In this document: piece after piece, positions 53,801 through 59,966 of the stretch
Position numbering within the stretch: the first letter of the stretch is position 1
How the letters are laid out: each line of letters opens with the position of its first letter
Assembly: GCF_051245535.1 (NCBI RefSeq)
Contig: NZ_CP195303.1
Span: 1,550,001 to 1,614,000 of the forward strand
Direction: 5' to 3'
From: Micavibrio aeruginosavorus_D
GTDB lineage: Bacteria > Pseudomonadota > Alphaproteobacteria > Micavibrionales > Micavibrionaceae
Length of the DNA stretch: 64,000 nucleotides
Notes under the pieces: generated by a model
The model's database searches: none
What the model saw: only the letters and a program-made list of their open reading frames with translations
What the model was told of the DNA's origin: nothing
Translations under genes and position numbers: made by a program

Positions 53801-55674
53801 ACCCAGATTGCAGCGCCCGCACCAGATCCGCTTAACGGATCGCGGTGAATATCGAAACCATCGATGGTGACATCACCGGAATAAACCATAAATGCGGCGC
53901 CGTAGCCTTGTGCATTTACAATTGTTTGCCCCGCGCCAGCGCCCAAAACGGTCAGAGCCTTTTTAATCTGGATATCACCTTGATTATATAGGCCTGCCTT
54001 GACATCAACAGTGCCTCCAGTCGATGCAAGATAAACACCTTGCTGAATGTTCGCCGCATTCGAAAGAACATTTACCAAAGATGCCGTGCTTGTAATGGAT
54101 GATTGATCCAGCAACCCGGACAAGTCAGAAATTTTTGCGTTCAGGTTAACCGTATTAGCCGTAACATTCAGATCACCATGACCTAAAGTCAGGTTTTTAT
54201 TGAAGTTCACGACGTCAGAAATCAGGTTCAGGTTACCGGTTGTTTCGCCACCAAAATCAACCCATTCAAGATCAACCCAGAACCAATGAGGATTGACATC
54301 CACAAGATGCCAGTCTTCATGGCGGCTCAAATCAATGTCCCCGTTACCAAGCAGGAAGACGTCGGTACCAACATCAATGCTATTGTCGGCCTGAACCGTC
54401 ACAGAACCGTTATTGTACAAATCGCGCGCCAAGGCTTCTGCGCTGAGAATATATTGCAAGCCAAGCGGGTTATGCAGGCCGCCGCTGTGAATGATGGCAA
54501 ACAACGGATCGATCAGGAAAGAACCTGCCAAACCATTGACGGCCATAGTGCTGACAGAACCATCATATCCAACTTCATTTTTTGCTGACAGCTCAACAAA
54601 ACCACCATTGCCACCAATTTCACCGCCACGGGCGAAGAAACGGCCACGATAAATCGCGTTATTTCCACCCATGAAATAGATGGAACCGCCGTTGCCGTTT
54701 GTCAGCGCATCCGCCGTGACAACTGCACCTTGAGTAACTTCGATATCTTCGCCGATCACCTTGATATCACCGCCACCCGCTGCACCAGACGCATCGATCG
54801 TGCCGGAAACCTTCACCTTACCTGCGTTGCCACCATTCAAGATGATCTTACCACCTTGAACCGTTGCGGATGTGGCCTGAACCACGCCGGACATGTTGAT
54901 GACGGTGTCGACAACCTCTTTCGCGCCGGAGGCTGTCATCAAAACGGTTGCGCCGGAAATCACGCCGGAATTTTCCACCAGCGCCTTGCCCTTGGCACCG
55001 CCAACGGCAATTTCAACCAAACCGTCGCCATACAAATCAACCGTTGCGCGTTCCCCGCCAGAGGCCAGAACGACTTTGCCCAAGCGGGCTTCGATTACGC
55101 CATTGTTGGCAACGTGCGGCGCGACCAGAGCGGCAAGGCCAGCACCGGTCACGGAAATCGTGCCATTGTTGATAACGGATGCATCACCGAAATTGGACAA
55201 TTCCAGTTTGGTGTCGCCGCGCATCACGGCGTCATCATTCACATCGCCGGTGGAGGCCACAATGCCGCCCACATCAACGCGAGATCCCGCACCGAAAACA
55301 ACACCGTTGCGGTCCAGAACCATGACGCGGCCATTGGCTTTCAGCGTCCCCAGAATTTGTGTCGGGTCGGAATTGCGGCCGGTGACGCGGTTCACCGCCA
55401 GCGATCCGGAACCCGGCTGGAAAAATTCGGTTTTGGCGTTGGAGCCAATGTCGAACGAGTCCCAGTTAATGACAACGCGGTCCGTGTTCTGGTTGATGTT
55501 CAACGTGCTGGTATCAGGACGATCAAAATTCGCGGAACCGGCAACCACCTGTTCCCCCGTCGGTGTCGTGTTCGCATCCATCGCGTTTGCTGTCGCGCTG
55601 GCTGATGCGATCAAGCCCAGTGTCAGGGCCGAGGTGGAGAGGAATTTGTTCACGGTGCCGCGTTGTGTTGTCAT
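47809..55674 (-). CDS. Giant TpsA exoprotein: two-partner secretion domain plus beta-helix adhesin
   Basis: A 2,621 aa surface/exported protein. Signal peptide (residues about 1-32, ATANAMDA), then a filamentous-haemagglutinin-type TPS domain (about 40-290) with INWDSFDIGSNAKTEFFQPG, LAVNRVTGRNSDPTQILG and LDRNGVVFGAGSRVDVGG. From about 580 to 2400 it is a right-handed parallel beta-helix: successive coils of about 22-24 residues rich in Asn, Gly and Asp (PbH1/NosD-like). A short non-repetitive Gly/Ala/Gln-rich tail ends with the only two cysteines, C2585 and C2617. Carries no obvious toxin, CDI-type VENN motif or autotransporter barrel. Its transporter lies divergently at 56055. Likely a filamentous adhesin; the ligand is unknown. 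Confidence 0.92.
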   Translation of the reverse strand: MTTQRGTVNKFLSTSALTLGLIASASATANAMDANTTPTGEQVVAGSANFDRPDTSTLNINQNTDRVVINWDSFDIGSNAKTEFFQPGSGSLAVNRVTGRNSDPTQILGTLKANGRVMVLDRNGVVFGAGSRVDVGGIVASTGDVNDDAVMRGDTKLELSNFGDASVINNGTISVTGAGLAALVAPHVANNGVIEARLGKVVLASGGERATVDLYGDGLVEIAVGGAKGKALVENSGVISGATVLMTASGAKEVVDTVINMSGVVQATSATVQGGKIILNGGNAGKVKVSGTIDASGAAGGGDIKVIGEDIEVTQGAVVTADALTNGNGGSIYFMGGNNAIYRGRFFARGGEIGGNGGFVELSAKNEVGYDGSVSTMAVNGLAGSFLIDPLFAIIHSGGLHNPLGLQYILSAEALARDLYNNGSVTVQADNSIDVGTDVFLLGNGDIDLSRHEDWHLVDVNPHWFWVDLEWVDFGGETTGNLNLISDVVNFNKNLTLGHGDLNVTANTVNLNAKISDLSGLLDQSSITSTASLVNVLSNAANIQQGVYLASTGGTVDVKAGLYNQGDIQIKKALTVLGAGAGQTIVNAQGYGAAFMVYSGDVTIDGFDIHRDPLSGSGAGAAIWVVGQGWTTAANAIGNITIGDNGTGRGGNTIQGGFAQGVLLTQGNINNVNIVGNTFDGVHTAVRTNGSYQAGRFGNLNIAENVIDNVVHGADLAFLTSDNAITNNVFNNVGYYNITTSSWDASADLRVHNNSFDANAQRLIDNWGGFTVNASGNWWGTNNEATIASKMFGSVDFTPFLMGGADTSAARGFQGDFSNLFVTALGAQTGTVGRVQEGVDDVTVGGTVTVGDGTFNENVLVYKSMLLQSANGMNATTIAGVTGLGADSVIKITADDVTLGGVGHGFNVVGNGLGYGINVANADDVSVIGNQVGGSAGSAINVSSSDAANIAGNTVLNAGANGIHLDQVNGATVTGNNVSNAAFSGIQALWGRDLDINNNVVANSGANGIALMAVGGVNAVSDNTIDGTGVDGVYANNVAGLTVDGNDIGTLGVAGNIKRHGVNVEFSNDANVANNTIKNVAKVGVNINSGSNVTVDGNTLSAIGNQGILTNQVQGLDITGNSLSNVSWSGVQVEGGRTLLINDNDLDNVRGNGVQVSGTNGVEVSDNEISNIRLAGVYVQGTTGATLIGGNNVTTTGSDGIWAKNISALTVSGNNVNDTTGDGIETITTHNAVIAGNTLGSIDGNAIFVTGSNNVRIGGAGADKNTVTSALLDGVKLEGGDNADVLGNSISNTGRVGIYSNNATNLLVDGNTLNTNTFAIGSPYGAVTIEKGSNTIVSNNFISNSTQGVRMMWVDGVNKITGNTVDTLTHNGIHAEDVDGLTVDGNKVGTLGGASNVKGNGINVAVSNGAQVLGNTVQNVAKTGVNIDKGSNVAVSGNTLTHIGNVGVRTEQVLGLTMAGNILSDISWSGMQVEGGRDVSITGNDLDNVRGNGVQVSGSNGAVNVLGNEVSNIRLSGIVVNGAPGTTNIKNNIVSTVGEYGIHAKNSKNVTVDTNTVTGGKNGIVVEGSTGTTKVNKNVVSGATDTNAGRVASDYQTGTGILVKNTTGTVGVTGNTSNGNSGDGIRVLNTNGATVSGNTAHNNGDKGIIIKNSDNVVVDNNKADNNDTGIWVELSDGVKLTNNVVQFSDVDGVHLRDSDNTLVQGNQILSNDRNGIFVERSDNADIFRNTITGSGGYTGVKVTGSSNTDIGATDQTSWVQTGFWPWQGHFVTTVRGNTITNFDNGVTVAGGNDNDVVRNTISGVDYGVRLSGATNSDVLDNDLAGNSIVGIEVVAGSHNAVIDNNTLDHFDTGIVVNGSNNVDVTNNDLTDVGSGIAADASNGLRVTGNDLTGRYNGGTAISVTNSDDVIIGGGTFLIFPVGVNSAEGFRDGIYANNVSNLHIRQNDLTGYGRGAGIDVRNSDGAIIGGVDILTSYGNDVDGYKDGIRVAGSKDAVITHNDVTNSVENGITVRNSNRADVSDNTVTFSGNNGITVDSSRNVTVGDNLVAFFGGDGVVALDSEKIEIANNIVGLGLGSGIVVDGGDDAHIHGNMVGLLVGDGIVVAGAENSLIENNLIALVGGNGVTLKPGSGYDFSDGSEVRNNTIMFVGGNGVDSYDTFGLVVDSNVITNVAGNGVNVEISQGTKITNNVVDGFGGHGIAVDDENGSVDIAFNTIQNGSGDAINVRDSENVLIRRNLIGNVGADGIDVANSDLVDIRRNVIDNVGADGVDVSDNRVVTIRRNTISNVGDNGIEADGNRRVRIARNDISNAANNGIMIDENNRVRIVSNLITNSGNAGLYAAGADNGVVILEDNVFTGNPIGAWFESGIIDLTGATNTFNGGDIGMRFAPVGNPNDLTLVGNTIGTTTFNGQSQYYIELANAAFFAPGLPTILNGLDASYDGFVPNSVGGILTQAQFDAIESKIYHFNDDGSLGLFFFGAVPGINDEDVYNRFGDLNWAGGRFRMTILGLPSVPGAGANRVGANSPAGQPGFTGNVAEFLANLAPAAGGDDQQDGQQQRGQSISIAGQLADLEPAAGGEGGEVSCWSDAMSQAAGGGAVNYSFGGSMEESLSQAASCGGAI
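48690..48990 (-). repeat. Array of 69-base (23-residue) coil repeats
   Basis: Near the end of the beta-helix, four or five consecutive coils have exactly 23 residues (for example LVDIRRNVIDNVGADG, VVTIRRNTISNVGDNG, RVRIARNDISNAANNG). At DNA level, neighbouring units match at a 69-base offset (CGGCACCAAC at 48873 and CAGCGCCAAC at 48942). Confidence 0.7.
50995..52640 (-). repeat. Internal long duplication in the beta-helix (1,020-base period)
   Basis: Two blocks of the exoprotein gene match in register at an offset of exactly 1,020 bases (340 codons): for example GCCGCTAACCTG at 52201 and GCCGCTCACCTG at 51181, and ACCTTCGACCTGCA at 52271 and 51251. The copies span about 52030-52640 and 50995-51620. 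In protein, both contain a VEGGR coil followed by DLDNVRGNGVQVSG. No indels are seen, consistent with selection on coil phase. Confidence 0.8.
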
Positions 55675-56054
55675 TTTATGAAGTCCCCGTCTTGGTTGCC
55701 CAATGGTGAATAATTACGTGTCATGTATAGGCCCGTGGCGCGGTGCGCCGGGCTAGGTACGCAGAAAGGCAGAATCGTTTGAATTTGGATGGGGTTGTAT
55801 ACCCCCAAATCTGCGCGGGTGACAAGAAATGATTAAGGAAAATTAACCTTTTATCCCGTCTTGTTCACAGAAATGGCGGAAAGCCTTATGAAAATAATTC
55901 ACTGCCCCATCGCCCCGCCGCATTGTGCAACGCACCAACGCGTCGAAACATAATCGGGGAAACATAATCGGGGGTGTTTTCAAACCCCTGCCAATGCTCT
56001 AATAAGGGGGACTTAACAGTTTGATTGATTTCTAAAAAAGACAGGCTCCGTACC
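55675..56054. promoter_or_regulatory. Divergent tpsA/tpsB control region
   Basis: A 380-base gap between the starts of the exoprotein and its transporter, likely holding promoters for both. It is AT-rich between about 55800 and 56030. Apart from the tandem 14-mer I see no gene in it and no unambiguous promoter hexamers. Confidence 0.5.
55946..55973. repeat. Tandem 14-base repeat upstream of tpsB
   Basis: AAACATAATCGGGG occurs twice without a gap (55946-55959, 55960-55973), 81 bases before the transporter ATG. Possible regulator binding sites or a slippage-prone repeat. Confidence 0.7.
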
Positions 56055-57785
56055 ATGATCCGCCAATATTCTTTTCGCGCTTTGATTCTGGCCGCGCTGA
56101 TGGGCGCAAGCGCGCCTGCATACGCGCAGGTGCCAGCCGCCGAAGTGGGAACCGCCAGCCCGGGCCGTGTGCAAGAGCAAGTTCCGAAACCGGATTTCAA
56201 AGATCGCGGCGTTATGCCCTCTGTCGAAGTGGACCGCCCGCAAGTGCAAGCCGCACCCGCTGGTTCGGAAAATATCAAATTCACGTTGAACAATCTGCGC
56301 CTCGACGGCGTAACGGCGTATCAAGAATCCGACCTGCGCAGCGTGTATGCCGACTCTGTTGGCCAAACGATTTCGCTGGCCGATTTGTACGGCATCGCCG
56401 CGGCGATGACCAATCAATACCGCAATGATGGTTACATCCTGACTCAGGTCATCGTGCCACCGCAAACGATCGAGGGCGGCAATGTCCGCCTGCAGGTTGT
56501 TGAGGGGTATCTGTACAGCGTCAATGTCGCGTTGGAAGAAGGCGCCCCGGCGGAAACCGAAGCCGCCATGGAATTGATCCGTGGGTACGCCAGCCGCATT
56601 CCGGCGGGCTATGCGCTGAATATCGCTGATCTGGAACGCTACCTGCTGTTTATCAACGATTTGCCGGGTGTTTCGGCCCGTGGCGTTCTGTCCCCGAACG
56701 CGACCAATGTCGGCGCGGCGGATTTGAACATTCTGGTGCAACGTGATCCGTTCGAAGCCGTTGTCGGCATCGACAACTACGGCACGAAATATCTGGGCGC
56801 GGTCCAGTTCTCTGGCGCAGGCGCTTTGAACTCCATGCTAGGCAACAACGAACGCCTGACGGCACAGGCTGTGCTGGCACCGGATCCGGGCCAGCCGATG
56901 GAACTGGCTTACTTCGCCGCCGGATATTCGCAACCACTCGGCACGCGTGGCCTGCGTCTGGATTTCGATGCGTCCTACACCAAAACCGAACCGGGCTATA
57001 CGCTGGATGAATTCGACGTGAAGGGGAATGCCAGCTTCCTTGGCATCGAACTGAACTACCCCGTGATCCGCAGCCGGAACACAAACCTGTACACCATGTT
57101 CAGCTTTGACATGCGCGACGTGGATACCCGCAACAACATCGAAGACACCCGCACGGATAATATCCGCGCCCTGCGCACCGGTATGCGTTTGGAGAAACTG
57201 GACCGCGTCTTCGGTGCCGGTTTGAACTTGCTGGATCTGGAACTGGCCCAAGGCCTGGACGTTCTGGGCGCCAGCAGCAAGAACGACCCGAACAAATCCC
57301 GCCCGGATGGCGACCCGCGCTTCACCAAACTGAATCTGGAATTGCAACGTCTGCAACGCTTGGCCAACCAATGGAACCTGTTGCTGGCCGCCCGTGGACA
57401 ATGGTCCAACGGCCCGCTGCTCAGCTCGGAAGAGTTTGGCGTTGGTGGTATGGGCTATGGCCGCGGTTATGACCCGTCCGAAATCATCGGCGACGAAGGC
57501 ATTGCCGGTAAAGTTGAAGTGCAATGGAACCTGCCGGGTGAATTCGGCATCACCAACAGCCATCAACTGTACGGTTTCTATGATGCCGGTCGCGTCTGGA
57601 ACGACGATCCGACAAACGCCAAGGACAAAGCCAACACGGCCACATCCGCCGGCGTCGGCGTGCGCGCAAAAATCGGCGACACCACGAACGTCGACATGAC
57701 CGTCGCCGTGCCGCTGAACCGCAGTGTGCAGACAATGAAGGACCAAAACCCTCGGTTCTTTATGAGCGTGTCGAAAAACTTCTAA
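56055..57785 (+). CDS. TpsB outer-membrane transporter (ShlB/FhaC/HecB family)
   Basis: Two-partner secretion transporter, 576 aa, that recognises the TPS domain of the exoprotein and moves it across the outer membrane. Signal peptide (cleavage near ASAPAYAQ), a short N-terminal helix/linker, POTRA domains (about 75-230; IKFTLNNLRLDGVTAYQESD, NVRLQVVEGYLYSVNV), then a 16-strand barrel with RGYDPSEIIGDEGIAGKVE matching the conserved loop-L6 VRGY/FhaC motif as GRGYD. The C-terminal residue is Phe (FMSVSKNF), as expected for barrel assembly. ATG 56055 gives the signal peptide; a TTG at 56025 is less likely. It is divergent from its probable substrate TpsA. Confidence 0.93.
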   Translation: MIRQYSFRALILAALMGASAPAYAQVPAAEVGTASPGRVQEQVPKPDFKDRGVMPSVEVDRPQVQAAPAGSENIKFTLNNLRLDGVTAYQESDLRSVYADSVGQTISLADLYGIAAAMTNQYRNDGYILTQVIVPPQTIEGGNVRLQVVEGYLYSVNVALEEGAPAETEAAMELIRGYASRIPAGYALNIADLERYLLFINDLPGVSARGVLSPNATNVGAADLNILVQRDPFEAVVGIDNYGTKYLGAVQFSGAGALNSMLGNNERLTAQAVLAPDPGQPMELAYFAAGYSQPLGTRGLRLDFDASYTKTEPGYTLDEFDVKGNASFLGIELNYPVIRSRNTNLYTMFSFDMRDVDTRNNIEDTRTDNIRALRTGMRLEKLDRVFGAGLNLLDLELAQGLDVLGASSKNDPNKSRPDGDPRFTKLNLELQRLQRLANQWNLLLAARGQWSNGPLLSSEEFGVGGMGYGRGYDPSEIIGDEGIAGKVEVQWNLPGEFGITNSHQLYGFYDAGRVWNDDPTNAKDKANTATSAGVGVRAKIGDTTNVDMTVAVPLNRSVQTMKDQNPRFFMSVSKNF

Positions 57786-57801
57786 AAAACCACGAATACA
57801 A

Positions 57802-57838
57802 GAAAAGCGGCGCATTCCAAGGATGCGCCGCTTTTGTT
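57802..57838 (+). terminator. Rho-independent terminator after tpsB
   Basis: AAAAGCGGCGCA / TGCGCCGCTTTT hairpin with a nine-base loop, 16 bases after the transporter stop. Confidence 0.88.
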
Positions 57839-57906
57839 TGCGCTTTAACAAAATGCAAATAAGAGTTACATTTATACCGTAACGCAATTTATAAAAATGA
57901 GCCCCC

Positions 57907-58599
57907 ATGTTTTCTAACAGCCAATTTATTTTCAGCGATATCGCCGCCGCCCTCTATCGCGCAGGATTGTATGTCAGCTATGCCGATCAATCAGGTGGCC
58001 GACGCGCACGTGTCAACGAATATAAAGCCATACAGACGGTCTTGCGTATTCTGCACCAGCAAAATTCCCCAGAGAGCTTTATCCACGATCTGGCAAAACT
58101 CGCCGAACAGGACATGGTTCCGATTGAAAAAATTAAAAACATAGACAAAAAAGAAGTGCATCGGCTTGAAACCAGCCTCAAAACTGTTCCGAGCGATATC
58201 GAAACCATCATGCTGAACGTCATTGATAATTTTTCGAAGCCTGAAGCACGCCTCTACGCCGATATTATTCTATCCATCGGCGCTTCCGTTGCCCAAACCC
58301 ACTACGAATGGACCGATACACGACTGATACAAAAATTGTCCGATGCCCTATGGCCACAATACTGGCCCGAATTTACAGCCATTCTCTATGAGCGCATAAT
58401 TTACCACCTGTCCAATCTCAACGCCGACAAAGATGCAAAATATTTATACGCTCCATCCAATCCGTTTGATGAAATGAATATTAGCCTGGAAGAATCGGAC
58501 GCACTGAGCGAGCTGGCTCGATCCGTACAGCGCGCCTGGCAAAAGCGATACCCTGTTGATTTTGAAGCGACCGTTCAGGATTATATTCGCAACGGATAA
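57907..58599 (+). CDS. Hypothetical protein, 230 aa
   Basis: Family not recognised. It looks mostly helical and soluble: no signal peptide, no membrane segment and no cysteine. The stretch KKEVHRLETSLKTVPSDIET suggests helical bundles. The next block of three orphans (57907-62159) is richer in A/T than the rest of the window, hinting at different ancestry. It follows the tpsB terminator, so it is not in the tps transcript. The start at 57907 lacks a strong ribosome-binding site. Confidence 0.65.
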   Translation: MFSNSQFIFSDIAAALYRAGLYVSYADQSGGRRARVNEYKAIQTVLRILHQQNSPESFIHDLAKLAEQDMVPIEKIKNIDKKEVHRLETSLKTVPSDIETIMLNVIDNFSKPEARLYADIILSIGASVAQTHYEWTDTRLIQKLSDALWPQYWPEFTAILYERIIYHLSNLNADKDAKYLYAPSNPFDEMNISLEESDALSELARSVQRAWQKRYPVDFEATVQDYIRNG

Positions 58600-58646
58600 A
58601 GAGGCGAAAAGAACAAAATCAATCGTCATTGATGGCAGATTTAGCG

Positions 58647-58678
58647 AAACGGCCCCTTCATCGGGGCCGTTTTTTTAA
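58647..58678. terminator. Bidirectional rho-independent terminator
   Basis: AACGGCCCC / GGGGCCGTTTTTTT hairpin between the convergent orphan genes; its T-run reaches the stop of the minus-strand gene. Confidence 0.85.
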
Positions 58679-59874
58679 TTTTTATTGGGCCGCTGGATAT
58701 GGGCGCTGGCCCAATCGACTTTGCCGTCACGTATGAATAAATTCACGTTATACCCATCGTACGGAAGCATGGCGTAGCCCCGAATTTTTTCCTTCGCGGG
58801 TATTTTTGACGCGTAAACGATTTTATCATAAGGGCGGCGCTTCCCGAAAACCTCCCGCTGGTTATAAATGCTGGTTACATCGCGCAGCATAAATCCATTA
58901 TTGCGGAATAATGCCAACGCCGATTTTTCATCCGGCGCGCATTTTTCAACAAAATGCGTCATCAGGCTGTTCATAACGATCTGTCGGCTTTGATCGCGTT
59001 TACGCGCCTCGGTAAACAGGGGCAGCAAATCGCAATCATCCACGCGCAATCCCAAGACATTTTCGGCATAGAAGGAGCCGGCAATATCGCGCGGGTGCGG
59101 GCTGTTCAGCTCCTCCATTAAGTGGTCCCAATCTGCTCCGGTTTGCAAAACCGCGTCATACAACAGCGCCTGATCATCACGGCTGAGATTATTAATGGCG
59201 ACAGCATCGTCAATCACCATCAATGCCCGCAACCAGATCAGATTTTTTTTCTTATCGGGCAACGATTTCACCGCACGGGTAAGGCGGGATAGGGCATCCT
59301 GATCCAGCCCGGTAATTCCCCGCACGCCACCATCACCAATGTCATCATACAAAACCGTGCCCGTGAATAAATCCCGGGCAGCACTCTGGCTCAACATGAA
59401 AGCGAAATAGCTGCTGAACATAATGTGGTACCCTTGGTTCAAACTCTCAGCGCCCCAGAATAGAGGGTTCACCTCCCCTCCCGCGCCTGTTTGCACAAAG
59501 GCCTTACCAGTCAGCAATTCCAATACGGCCAAGCGGCGGGCATCAATGTTGGGCCCACGCGCGCCCGGGTCCATATCCGCTACACCAGCCCATTCAAAAA
59601 TGATGGCATCCACCATGCCTTCAATGTTCTGGTCCGGGTCAATAAAGTCAGAAAATCCCAACGACCGCAGATGAACAACCGCGTCATATAATTTTTTGTT
59701 TGATAACATCGCGACGTGAAGGTCTGGTAATTTCTCATTCCCCTTCACATAAATATATTCATTTAATCCCAAAGTTTCCGCTGGCGCTTGTACATCAGGC
59801 TCCGCGGCAAGCGCAGACACAGACACACAAGACAGTGCCCCGAAAACCACCATGGTCGTTATGAATAAACGCAT
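58675..59874 (-). CDS. Hypothetical exported protein, 399 aa
   Basis: Family not recognised. A signal peptide (MRLFITTMVVFGALSCVSVS, cleavage near ALAAEP) indicates periplasmic or secreted location; the Cys in the signal region is not in a good lipobox. The mature part is mostly helical, with two cysteines (RVDDCDLLP, VEKCAPDE). No enzyme motif is evident. It is divergent, by about 90 bases, from another orphan with a membrane anchor, so the two may share regulation. Confidence 0.7.
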   Translation of the reverse strand: MRLFITTMVVFGALSCVSVSALAAEPDVQAPAETLGLNEYIYVKGNEKLPDLHVAMLSNKKLYDAVVHLRSLGFSDFIDPDQNIEGMVDAIIFEWAGVADMDPGARGPNIDARRLAVLELLTGKAFVQTGAGGEVNPLFWGAESLNQGYHIMFSSYFAFMLSQSAARDLFTGTVLYDDIGDGGVRGITGLDQDALSRLTRAVKSLPDKKKNLIWLRALMVIDDAVAINNLSRDDQALLYDAVLQTGADWDHLMEELNSPHPRDIAGSFYAENVLGLRVDDCDLLPLFTEARKRDQSRQIVMNSLMTHFVEKCAPDEKSALALFRNNGFMLRDVTSIYNQREVFGKRRPYDKIVYASKIPAKEKIRGYAMLPYDGYNVNLFIRDGKVDWASAHIQRPNKN

Positions 59875-59966
59875 CGCAACTCCGCTTAAATCAGGATATA
59901 ATTTACGGATGTGTAATAATGTTTATACCATTATGCGTTTAAATTGTTTGTTTTGGTAGGCGAAAA

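Noticed and set aside
47809..57785. Genomic island with integrase and attachment sites around the TPS locus
   Set aside because: No integrase, transposase, tRNA or direct repeats were found at either edge; tRNA-Gln at 29263 is far away and not flanked by phage genes.
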